Shown in pieces: positions 1 through 5,057 of a DNA stretch of 5,057 nucleotides. Each line of letters opens with the position of its first letter. Position 1 is the stretch's first letter. Source of the stretch: an uncultured Clostridia bacterium. Lineage in GTDB: Bacteria > Bacillota > Clostridia > Christensenellales > Aristaeellaceae. The notes beneath the pieces are model-generated. The model was not told the origin of the DNA and did no database searches. It saw nothing but the letters and a program-made list of their open reading frames with translations. The translations under genes and the position numbers were made by a program. Where the stretch lies: positions 1 to 5,057 of the forward strand of contig CAKTXR010000100.1 of the NCBI GenBank assembly GCA_934631025.1, given 5' to 3'.

Positions 1-155
1 AAATTGGACAGTACAATGCCCAGTCCGGAAATGCTGCTGACCGACGTATGGCTCGGCGCGAGAAAAAAATAGACCGCCGCCGCAATGATCGCCACAGCTA
101 CGGTCAGAATCAGCGCTTCTTTGGCAATTTCTCTGTAATTCAGCTTTTTGTTCAT
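1..155 (-). CDS. YitT-family membrane protein, N-terminal part (runs off the left edge)
   Basis: Only the first 51 codons are in the window; the rest lies beyond position 1. The start is the ATG at 155-153, with a clear GGAGG Shine-Dalgarno seven bases upstream. The peptide has a short basic head (MNKKLNYREIAKEA), a first transmembrane helix at about residues 14-33 rich in Val, Ala and Ile, then FFLAPSHTSVSSISGLGIVLSNF. That Pro-Ser-His, Ser-Gly-Leu pattern after the first helix is, from memory, typical of the YitT/DUF161 family, whose members are usually around 280-300 residues with several membrane helices and a C-terminal DUF2179 domain. The molecular function of the family is not established. 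The gene has its own promoter at 188-216 and follows the terminator of the upstream unit, so it is probably transcribed separately. A T7 run inside the gene is in frame. The family call rests on a short stretch and is good but not certain. Confidence 0.75.
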   Translation of the reverse strand, partial: MNKKLNYREIAKEALILTVAVAIIAAAVYFFLAPSHTSVSSISGLGIVLSN

Positions 156-162
156 CTGTATT

Positions 163-167
163 CCTCC
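163..167 (-). promoter_or_regulatory. Ribosome binding site of the YitT-family gene
   Basis: The minus strand reads GGAGG here, seven bases before the ATG at 155-153. It fixes the start of the partial YitT-family gene. Confidence 0.75.
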
Positions 168-187
168 GCATCCGATTCGCTCTCCCC

Positions 188-216
188 AGTTTATCACAAA
201 ACGCCGCGCCAGGCAA
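188..216 (-). promoter_or_regulatory. Probable housekeeping promoter of the YitT-family gene
   Basis: On the minus strand a -35-like TTGCCT (216-211) is followed after 17 bases by a -10-like TAAACT (193-188). The bases just before the -10 are TGTGA, matching the TRTGN extension common in Gram-positive promoters. The predicted start near 181 would give a leader of about 26 bases containing the Shine-Dalgarno. Each hexamer matches consensus at four of six positions, so the call relies on spacing, the extended -10, the position directly after a terminator, and close similarity to the element at 1681-1709. Confidence 0.55.
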
Positions 217-234
217 GCCTCCCCCGCATAACAA

Positions 235-260
235 AATCCCCGCGGCATTCGGCGGGGATT
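235..260 (-). terminator. Intrinsic terminator of the ATC hydrolase / membrane protein unit
   Basis: A nine-base stem (235-243 paired with 252-260, AATCCCCGC with GCGGGGATT) encloses an eight-base loop. On the minus strand it is followed by TTTTGTT. It lies 15 bases beyond the inferred stop of the interrupted membrane-protein gene, and the next promoter begins 18 bases later. There is no T tract on the plus-strand side, so it appears to work only for leftward transcription. Confidence 0.8.
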
Positions 261-275
261 CCGGCACAAAACGCG

Positions 276-768
276 CTAAAAGAGCAGGCACACGCCCGCA
301 AGAGCCGCGCGGGAATATAGAGCGCGAAATGCAGGATATGCGCTTTTTTGTTATACCCGAACATATGCGGCCCCACAACGCCCTTCAGTTCCGGATAAAA
401 GTGCGGAAAGAAGCCCGAATGGCAGAGCAGCACCCAGTCGAAAAAAGAAAATATCATAGATTTCCAGCAGATAGAGCATGGCGATAAACCGCGCGAAGAA
501 CGTCCAGAATCTGAAATCGTTCCGCACGCCGTCCCACGCGGCCAGTATAAGCGCCCCCCCCCGCGGACAGTATAAGCGCGGCCGCCGCCAGCGCCCAGCC
601 GACGATATGCGCGCCGCGGAAGCGCTCCTTTCGATCGGGAATCGCCGCCAGATTCTCCTTCGGCGCGGAGGAAAAGAACCGCTTATCCTGAATGAACCCC
701 ACGCCCGCATACAATATGAGAAAGTACGCGGCCATCATCATGACCGCCGCAATCACCGTCACCACCAT
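276..768 (-). pseudogene. Frame-interrupted small multi-pass membrane protein, family not recognised
   Basis: The start is the ATG at 768-766, 30 bases after the ATC hydrolase stop, with a weak GAGG upstream; a GTG at 789 is a less likely alternative. The protein is encoded across different frames. The first runs to a 9-base G run (554-562 on the plus strand). Dropping one G continues it as ALILSAGGALILAAWDG. A second change at the 6-base T run (441-446) is needed to go from EIYDIFF into FDWVLLCHSGFFPHFYPELK. A third, less certain change at 306-311 gives a hydrophobic end and TAG at 278-276. The rejoined product is 162 residues with about four membrane helices (near 1-24, 54-77, 86-115 and 142-162) and conserved-looking blocks GFIQDKRFFSSAPKE and FFPHFYPELKG. 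I do not know its function. It is probably the last gene of its unit. It may be a true pseudogene, a slippage-controlled gene or a sequencing artefact. Without the third change the frame would stay open to 194, through the terminator. Confidence 0.6.
543..579 (-). repeat. 12-bp direct repeat flanking a 9-C homopolymer inside the membrane-protein gene
   Basis: CAGTATAAGCGC occurs at 543-554 and again at 568-579 on the plus strand, offset by 25 bases, with a run of nine C at 554-562 between them. On the coding strand each copy encodes Ala-Leu-Ile-Leu when one G is removed, giving ALILSAGG followed by ALILAAWD. The underlying unit would then be 24 bases, an in-frame eight-residue near-duplication within a membrane helix. 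The observed 25-base offset is the extra base that breaks the frame. Confidence 0.7.
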
Positions 769-798
769 TGAACCTCGCCCTTCCCGCACTGCGCCGTC

Positions 799-1383
799 CT
801 ATTTCCTGAAAAAGTGAAAATCGCACGCATCCCCGCCGCAGCCCAGCGTCTGGGTGCGTGAAAAGCCGATCTTCTTCAGCCCGCCGTAGGTCACGTTGTC
901 TGCCTCGCAGAACAGGCGGCACAGCTCCGGACAGCCGTTTTCCGCGCAGGCCGTGTGCCAGAGGCACTTTGTGATCGTCACGTCGAAGGAATCCCGCTTC
1001 CGGCGCTGCGTGCTCTCCCACGCATCCGCCGTGCGCATGATTTTAAGGAATATGCGGCTGTAGAGCGCGTAAAAGAACGGCACGGCTTCCATCCTCGCCG
1101 TCGAAGCGTGCTTCTGCGCCGCGACCTTACCAAGCATATACCGCCGCACGCGCTCATACGCGTCCTCCTGCGCAAGGCCGCTCTTCATCAGCGCCTTATA
1201 GAGCGCTATGCTGGGCAGAATCGTTCCTGAGAGCGTTTTCATCTGGCTCTCCGATTTGCCGTTTTGATTTTTAATCAGCGCGGCGAGCGTTTCCTCCTGA
1301 GCGGCCGCCAGGGCCTGCCCCTTCTCCCCGCCAAATTCCTCGATCAGGAATTCCCTGATCTGCTCCTGCCGCTTTGCGCTCAT
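799..1383 (-). CDS. L-2-amino-thiazoline-4-carboxylic acid (ATC) hydrolase family protein
   Basis: The product has 194 residues and is intact. I chose the ATG at 1383-1381 because an AAAGGAGG ribosome binding site precedes it by ten bases; a TTG at 1455 would add 24 residues that look non-coding. The N-terminal two thirds are helical and charged with no signal peptide, so a cytoplasmic location is likely. The C-terminal third is cysteine-rich: Cys140 in KCLWHTAC, then Cys146, Cys151 and Cys155 in the block ENGCPELC, Cys159, then DNVTYGGLKKIGFSR and finally GCGGDACDFHF. This C-terminal block is what I recognise as the ATC hydrolase family (Pfam ATC_hydrolase). The named activity, opening the thiazoline ring of L-ATC to N-carbamoyl-L-cysteine on the way to cysteine, is known from Pseudomonas. 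Most clostridial relatives are uncharacterised, and no N-carbamoyl-cysteine amidohydrolase is visible here, so the substrate is uncertain. The gene sits between a small ORF and the interrupted membrane-protein gene, probably one transcript from the promoter at 1681-1709. Confidence 0.85.
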   Translation of the reverse strand: MSAKRQEQIREFLIEEFGGEKGQALAAAQEETLAALIKNQNGKSESQMKTLSGTILPSIALYKALMKSGLAQEDAYERVRRYMLGKVAAQKHASTARMEAVPFFYALYSRIFLKIMRTADAWESTQRRKRDSFDVTITKCLWHTACAENGCPELCRLFCEADNVTYGGLKKIGFSRTQTLGCGGDACDFHFFRK

Positions 1384-1393
1384 CGAGATGGTT

Positions 1394-1401
1394 CCTCCTT
1401 T
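1394..1401 (-). promoter_or_regulatory. Ribosome binding site that decides the ATC hydrolase start
   Basis: The minus strand reads AAAGGAGG, ending ten bases before the ATG at 1383-1381. The spacing is slightly long, but the match to the 16S rRNA tail is strong. The alternative upstream TTG has no comparable site. Confidence 0.7.
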
Positions 1402-1421
1402 GACTGTCTGCGCGCCGCCGC

Positions 1422-1639
1422 TCAATAGTCGAGCAGCCTTCCGCAATCGTTCCAATCGCCGAACATCTTTCCGACCTGCGACTGGTCAATCAGCTTTTTC
1501 AATCGCCTGTCAAATACGGCGCGATCCTTTTTCTTATCGCGCTGGATTGAATCAATCCGTACCCTTTGATTTTCTTTACGCCCGACAGTTCATCCGGAGT
1601 CCTGTCAGTGAATCTCGACTTGCCCTTTTTCAGAAGCAT
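1422..1639 (-). pseudogene. Small hydrophilic ORF, possibly frame-broken, unknown function
   Basis: This stretch lies between a promoter (1681-1709) and the ATC hydrolase gene. From an ATG at 1639-1637, with a weak GGGGG seven bases upstream, one frame is open for 46 residues to 1499 and begins MLLKKGKSRFTDRTPDELSG. A second frame, open from 1589 to a TGA at 1424-1422, has no ATG or GTG start. It reads like real protein: RIDSIQRDKKKDRAVFDRRL, then KKLIDQSQVGKMFGDWNDCG and RLLDY. A single missing base (or two extra) near 1560-1590 would join them into one highly charged protein of about 70 residues. I recognise neither part. Alternatives are a genuine 46-residue protein with a fortuitous second frame, or a remnant of an older gene. 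The promoter and leader of about 35 bases favour something being translated here. Confidence 0.35.
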
Positions 1640-1680
1640 CGCCTGACCCCCATCATGACGAATCCCTGTTTGCACACCCC

Positions 1681-1709
1681 ATTCTATCACAAAGCGCCCT
1701 TCAAGACAA
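1681..1709 (-). promoter_or_regulatory. Probable promoter of the small ORF / ATC hydrolase / membrane protein unit
   Basis: On the minus strand a -35-like TTGTCT (1709-1704) is followed after exactly 17 bases by TAGAAT (1686-1681), which matches the -10 consensus at five of six positions. The -10 is preceded by TGTGA, a TRTGN-type extension. Initiation near 1674 would give a leader of about 35 bases before the ATG at 1639. The element starts 16 bases after the ABC operon terminator and resembles the promoter at 188-216. Confidence 0.65.
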
Positions 1710-1725
1710 GGCGCGCCATGATAAA

Positions 1726-1764
1726 ATCCCCGCCGGATGCTCATCAGGAACATCCGGCGGGGAT
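1726..1764 (-). terminator. Strong intrinsic terminator of the ABC exporter operon
   Basis: A perfect 14-bp inverted repeat (1726-1739 with 1751-1764) encloses an 11-base loop. On the minus strand it is followed by TTTAT directly after the stem, the last stem base also being T. It begins nine bases after the stop codon at 1776-1774. The plus-strand side lacks a T run, so it acts on leftward transcription. Confidence 0.92.
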
Positions 1765-1773
1765 CAATACGGC

Positions 1774-3606
1774 TTAGTCCTTAATGCCGAGGATGGCGTT
1801 TTCGCGCTCCTCGCGGAACTGGTTGGTATAGAGGTTGTAGTAGTAGCCCTTCTGGCGGATCAGCTCGGCATGGCTGCCCTGCTCGGTGATCTCGCCGTGC
1901 TGTATGACCAGTATGCGGTCGGCATGGCGGATGGTGGACAGTCGGTGCGCGATGATGAAGCTGGTGCGCCCGGCGAGCGTCTTTTTGATGGCCTCCTGAA
2001 TCTTCTGCTCGGTCTCGGTGTCGACCGAGGAGGTGGCCTCGTCCAGCACGAATATCGCCGGATTGGCGATCAGCGCGCGCGCGAAGGAGATGAGCTGCTT
2101 CTGGCCGATGGACAGGCGGTTGCCGCCCTCGCCCACGTCGGTATCGTAGCCCTTCTCAAACTTGAGAATGAAGTCCTCCGCGTCCACCATGCGCGCGGCC
2201 TCTTCGACCTCCGCGTCGGTCGCGTCCAGACGGCCGTAGCGGATGTTCTCGCGGATCGTGCCGGAGAACAGGTGCGGCTGCTGGAGCACATAGCCCAGAT
2301 GCGACTGGAGCCACAGCTGAGAGCGCTGCTTATAATCCACGCCATCGATCAGTATGCGGCCCTCGGTCGGCTCGTAGAAGCGGCAGATCAGATTGACGAT
2401 GGTCGATTTGCCGCTGCCCGTCTCGCCGACCAGCGCGATGGTTTCGCCCGCCTTAATCTTCAGATTGAAGTGCGAGAGCACCTTCTCGCCCGCCGTATAG
2501 CGGAACGTCACGTCCTGAAACTCGATGTCGCCCTTCAGCTCCGGCCAGTTTTCCTTCTTCGGATGGAAGGAATCGCCGAACTGTTCGATCACCTCGGGCG
2601 TATCGGCGATTTCCGGCTCGGTCTCGATCATCGTAATGACGCGCTCCGCCGCAGCCTGAGAGGACTGAAGGTCGGCGAATATGCGGGCGATGTTTGAAAT
2701 CGGCTCGAAAATCTGCGTGGAATAGCTGATGAACACGGTCAGCGTGCCGAAGGACATCACGCCGGTGAACACGTCGTAGCCGCCCTTCCAGAGCGCGTAG
2801 GCCGAAGCCAGCGAGCCGAGCGACGCGACGATGGGCATGAACAGCGAGCTGAGCACCGCGGCGCGGATGGACGAGGCCTTCATCGTCGAGGTCAGCTCAA
2901 CGAACTCCTCGGCGTTCGCGTCCTCGCGCACCAGCGTCTTGGTGGTTTTCGCGCCCATGATGCCCTCGTTGAACGCGCCGGTGATCTTTGAATTGGTCTT
3001 GCGCACCTCGCGATAGCTCTTGAGGATGCGCTTCTGGAACCACATGGCGATCACCGCGATCACCGGGATCACCGCCATGACCATCAGCGACATGCGCCAG
3101 TTGAGCGAAAGCATCACGCAGGCGGTCAATACGATGTAGCCCGCGCTCCAGAACAGATCGATCAGGCCCCAGCCGATGGTGTCGCCCAGCCGCTGGGTAT
3201 CGCTGGTCATGCGCGCGATCATGTGGCCGACCGGCGTCTGATCGTAAAACGAGAAGGGCAGCTCCTGAAAGCGCTTGAAGCCGATCTCGCGGATGCGGCG
3301 GCACATGCCCACCTCGACATGGCCTGACAAAAGGCAGAACGTGAATATGCAGATCACCTGACTGACCACGACCGCGCCGTACTTGAGCGCGAACAGCCCC
3401 AGCCCCTCCGTCCTGCCGGCGGAGACGTACTTGTCGATGGCCTCGCGGGTCAAGAGCGGAAAAATCACGTCGAAGCCCGCACAGATCAGCATGGTGATCA
3501 TGATCATGACGAGGTGCTTGTAGAACGGCTTTGCGTAGGTCACAATCTTGCGCCATATGCCCATGTCGAAGCGTCTGGTATAGTCCTGTTCTTCCTGATA
3601 CTGCAT
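1774..3606 (-). CDS. Heterodimeric ABC exporter subunit with catalytic Glu and degenerate signature (BmrD-like)
   Basis: A complete 610-residue half-transporter, the usual length for a type IV ABC exporter. The membrane domain covers about residues 20-325 with six predicted helices (for example 31-55, 73-95, 147-190 as a pair, 250-300 as a pair). The ATPase domain covers about 360-600: Walker A GETGSGKST (394-402), Q-loop Gln442, X-loop TDVGEGG (489-495), signature LSIGQ (498-502) instead of LSGGQ, Walker B ending LDE with catalytic Glu523, D-loop Ser527-Val-Asp529, and switch His554. The changed signature means it supplies the poor signature face to its partner, while its own Walker motifs build the competent ATP site. 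It should export drugs, lipids or peptides across the cytoplasmic membrane as a dimer with the product of the upstream gene; the substrate cannot be read from the sequence. Start ATG at 3606-3604 has GGGAGGG upstream. The gap to the partner is 33 bases, and the terminator at 1726-1764 follows. Confidence 0.93.
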   Translation of the reverse strand: MQYQEEQDYTRRFDMGIWRKIVTYAKPFYKHLVMIMITMLICAGFDVIFPLLTREAIDKYVSAGRTEGLGLFALKYGAVVVSQVICIFTFCLLSGHVEVGMCRRIREIGFKRFQELPFSFYDQTPVGHMIARMTSDTQRLGDTIGWGLIDLFWSAGYIVLTACVMLSLNWRMSLMVMAVIPVIAVIAMWFQKRILKSYREVRKTNSKITGAFNEGIMGAKTTKTLVREDANAEEFVELTSTMKASSIRAAVLSSLFMPIVASLGSLASAYALWKGGYDVFTGVMSFGTLTVFISYSTQIFEPISNIARIFADLQSSQAAAERVITMIETEPEIADTPEVIEQFGDSFHPKKENWPELKGDIEFQDVTFRYTAGEKVLSHFNLKIKAGETIALVGETGSGKSTIVNLICRFYEPTEGRILIDGVDYKQRSQLWLQSHLGYVLQQPHLFSGTIRENIRYGRLDATDAEVEEAARMVDAEDFILKFEKGYDTDVGEGGNRLSIGQKQLISFARALIANPAIFVLDEATSSVDTETEQKIQEAIKKTLAGRTSFIIAHRLSTIRHADRILVIQHGEITEQGSHAELIRQKGYYYNLYTNQFREERENAILGIKD

Positions 3607-3615
3607 GGAGTATTT

Positions 3616-3622
3616 CCCTCCC
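3616..3622 (-). promoter_or_regulatory. Ribosome binding site of the downstream ABC subunit
   Basis: The minus strand reads GGGAGGG in the 33-base gap between the two ABC genes, its GGAGG core ending ten bases before the ATG at 3606-3604. It supports this start and separate translation initiation of the second subunit within one transcript. Confidence 0.65.
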
Positions 3623-3639
3623 TTCTTATTATAAGGAGA

Positions 3640-5057
3640 TTACACCGCGTCCAGTTCTTCCTCAAGAGCGGACTGTATCTGATAGATGCGCTGATAGAGC
3701 CCCTTCTGGTGAATCAGCTCGTCGTGCGTGCCCTGCTGCGCCACGCGCCCGTCCTCCAGCACGACGATGAAATCGGCCTCGGCCAGCGTGGTCAGTCGGT
3801 GGGAGATGATGAACGTGGTCATGCCCTGCTTCTTTTCCTTGAGCGCCAGCCGGATGGCCGCGTCGGTCTCGGTATCCACCGCGGAGAGCGAATCGTCGAA
3901 TATGAGGATGTCGTTGTCCTTGAGCAGCGTGCGCGCGATGGCCACGCGCTGCTTCTGGCCGCCCGAAAGCGTCACGCCGCGCTCGCCCACCGGCGTGTCG
4001 TAGCCCTTCTCGAAGGACTCTATGAACTCGTGCGCGCTGGCTGTGCGCGTGACCTCGAACACCTCGTCGTCCGGCGCGTCGGGCTTCACGATGCGCACAT
4101 TGTTTCGCACCGTGCGCGAATACAGGAACGGCTCCTGAAGAATGAGGCCGATGTGCGCGCGCAGATACTTCTTGCGGATCTTGTTGATGTTCACGCCGCC
4201 GATGAGGATCTCGCCGCGCTTCACGTCGTAAAGGCGCTGGAGCAGATTCATCAGCGTGCTCTTGCCGCTGCCGGTCGCGCCCAGTATGGCGACGGTCTGG
4301 CCGCGCTTGACTGTGAAGGACACATCCTTCAGGACGGGGTTCTTCGCCTCGTATTCAAAGCCGACGTGACGGAACTCGATGTCGCGGTCGATCGGCGCGT
4401 CGATTGCGTCCGGCGCGTCCTCCTCGCTCTTCTGCGTGAGGATTTCGTCGATGCGGTCGAACGCCACGAGCGACTTGCCCATGTCGGAGAGTATGCGGCC
4501 CAGCTGACGGATCGGCCAGAGCAGCATGGAAATGTAGCTCACGAACACGGTCATCTCGCCCACCAGCAGCTGCCCGCGCGCCGCCAGAAACACGCCGAAC
4601 ACCAGCGTGATGCCGGTCTGGATCATGCTCATGAGGTCGGAACCGGACCAGTAGACCGCCAGCAGGTCGTTCACGCGGACGGACTTGTCGTGCAGCGCGT
4701 TGTTGACCTTGTTGAATTTGTCCACCTCATACTGCTCGCGGCCGAACGCGCGCACCACGCGCACGCCGGTCAGGTTTTCCTGAAGCACGGCGCTCATGCG
4801 GCCCTCGGCCTCGTCGGCGGCGCGGAAGGACTTGACCACCCACTTGAAATACAGAAACGCAAACGCGAACAGCGGCGGAATCAGCACCATGCTCATCAGC
4901 GTCATGAGCTTGTTCATGCGCAGCATGATGACCAGCGCCACGACGATCATCAGCACCGAGCGGAACATCTCGATCACCTGGGAGCTGAGGAAGCGGCGTA
5001 TTGTCTCCACGTCGCTGGTGCAGCGCTGTATCAGATCGCCGGTCTCCGCCTTCACGT
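3640..5057 (-). CDS. Heterodimeric ABC exporter subunit with degenerate Walker B (BmrC-like), 5' end outside window
   Basis: The visible 471 codons lack the true start. The first one, a GTG, is an internal Val in the segment KAETGDLIQRCTSDVETIRR, an intracellular coupling region of type IV exporters, so roughly 110-130 N-terminal residues are missing. Helices are seen at about visible residues 33-45, 54-72, 143-158 and 167-181. The ATPase domain starts near 225: Walker A GATGSGKST (259-267), Q-loop Gln307, X-loop TPVGERG (354-360), canonical signature LSGGQ (363-367), Walker B ending IFDD with Asp388 where the catalytic Glu would be, and switch His419. In heterodimeric exporters such as BmrCD, LmrCD or TM287/288, one subunit carries this Glu-to-Asp change, giving a degenerate ATP site. 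The intact signature here completes the competent site of the downstream partner. The gene precedes that partner by 33 bases in the same operon. Any operon promoter or regulator lies outside the window. Confidence 0.93.
   Translation of the reverse strand, partial: VKAETGDLIQRCTSDVETIRRFLSSQVIEMFRSVLMIVVALVIMLRMNKLMTLMSMVLIPPLFAFAFLYFKWVVKSFRAADEAEGRMSAVLQENLTGVRVVRAFGREQYEVDKFNKVNNALHDKSVRVNDLLAVYWSGSDLMSMIQTGITLVFGVFLAARGQLLVGEMTVFVSYISMLLWPIRQLGRILSDMGKSLVAFDRIDEILTQKSEEDAPDAIDAPIDRDIEFRHVGFEYEAKNPVLKDVSFTVKRGQTVAILGATGSGKSTLMNLLQRLYDVKRGEILIGGVNINKIRKKYLRAHIGLILQEPFLYSRTVRNNVRIVKPDAPDDEVFEVTRTASAHEFIESFEKGYDTPVGERGVTLSGGQKQRVAIARTLLKDNDILIFDDSLSAVDTETDAAIRLALKEKKQGMTTFIISHRLTTLAEADFIVVLEDGRVAQQGTHDELIHQKGLYQRIYQIQSALEEELDAV

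Noticed and set aside
48..320. 90-codon plus-strand frame at the left end
   Set aside because: It lies antisense to the YitT-family gene and crosses both the promoter and the terminator; I see no supporting ribosome binding site.
683..1021. 112-codon minus-strand frame spanning the hydrolase end and membrane-protein start
   Set aside because: It reads an alternative frame across two better supported genes and has a shadow-like Arg/Gly/His-rich composition.
1870..2697. Long 275-codon open frame on the plus strand
   Set aside because: It is the antisense of the ATPase domain of a clear ABC subunit, its open state follows from GC-rich codon bias, and its Leu/Arg/Asp-rich product resembles no known domain.
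2897..3556. 219-codon minus-strand frame overlapping the ABC gene
   Set aside because: It is an out-of-frame reading of the same ABC membrane domain, rich in Arg, His, Gly and Asp as expected for a shadow.
3625..3635. TATAAT-like sequence in the gap between the two ABC genes
   Set aside because: A TATAAT is present on the minus strand, but no convincing -35 lies 16-18 bases upstream, and the gap is only 33 bases inside an evident operon. An internal promoter cannot be excluded but is not supported.
5053..5055. GTG as start codon of the upstream ABC subunit
   Set aside because: It lies in the middle of a conserved coupling segment of the membrane domain, so the true start is beyond the right edge.

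Overview
The window looks like a chromosomal segment from a moderately GC-rich low-G+C-lineage Gram-positive, most likely a Clostridia-type Bacillota. The reasons are strong GGAGG ribosome binding sites, a YitT-family membrane protein, a BmrC/BmrD-like heterodimeric ABC exporter, an ATC-hydrolase-family protein of the kind common in anaerobic Bacillota, and TGTG-extended -10 promoters. I cannot name the species from the sequence alone. All credible genes lie on the minus strand, so transcription runs from the right end to the left.

Right part (5057 to 1774): two consecutive ABC exporter half-transporters, the upstream one cut by the window edge. Their nucleotide-binding domains are complementary. 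The upstream subunit has a canonical LSGGQ but an Asp in place of the catalytic Glu after Walker B. The downstream subunit has the catalytic Glu but a degenerate LSIGQ signature. Together they form a heterodimer with one competent and one degenerate ATP site. A perfect 14-bp hairpin followed by a T tract terminates this operon 9 bases after the last stop codon.

Middle part (1709 to 235): a promoter immediately after that terminator appears to start a second transcription unit. It covers a small unrecognised ORF that may be broken (1639-1422), an intact ATC-hydrolase-family protein (1383-799), and a membrane protein whose reading frame is interrupted (768-276). The membrane-protein frame changes at a 9-C homopolymer, at a 6-A homopolymer and probably at a CGCGCG stretch. 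Rejoining the frames gives a coherent 162-residue protein ending just before a second terminator. The frames could be broken by real decay, by slippage or by sequencing error, and this window cannot decide between them.

Left part (216 to 1): a second promoter, closely resembling the first, starts a YitT-family membrane protein that runs off the left edge. The two terminator-promoter junctions (188-260 and 1681-1764) share sequence and layout. I see no RNA gene, CRISPR array, insertion sequence or other mobile element, and no clear sign of a wholly new system. The most useful leads are the frame-broken membrane protein and the repeated junction design.
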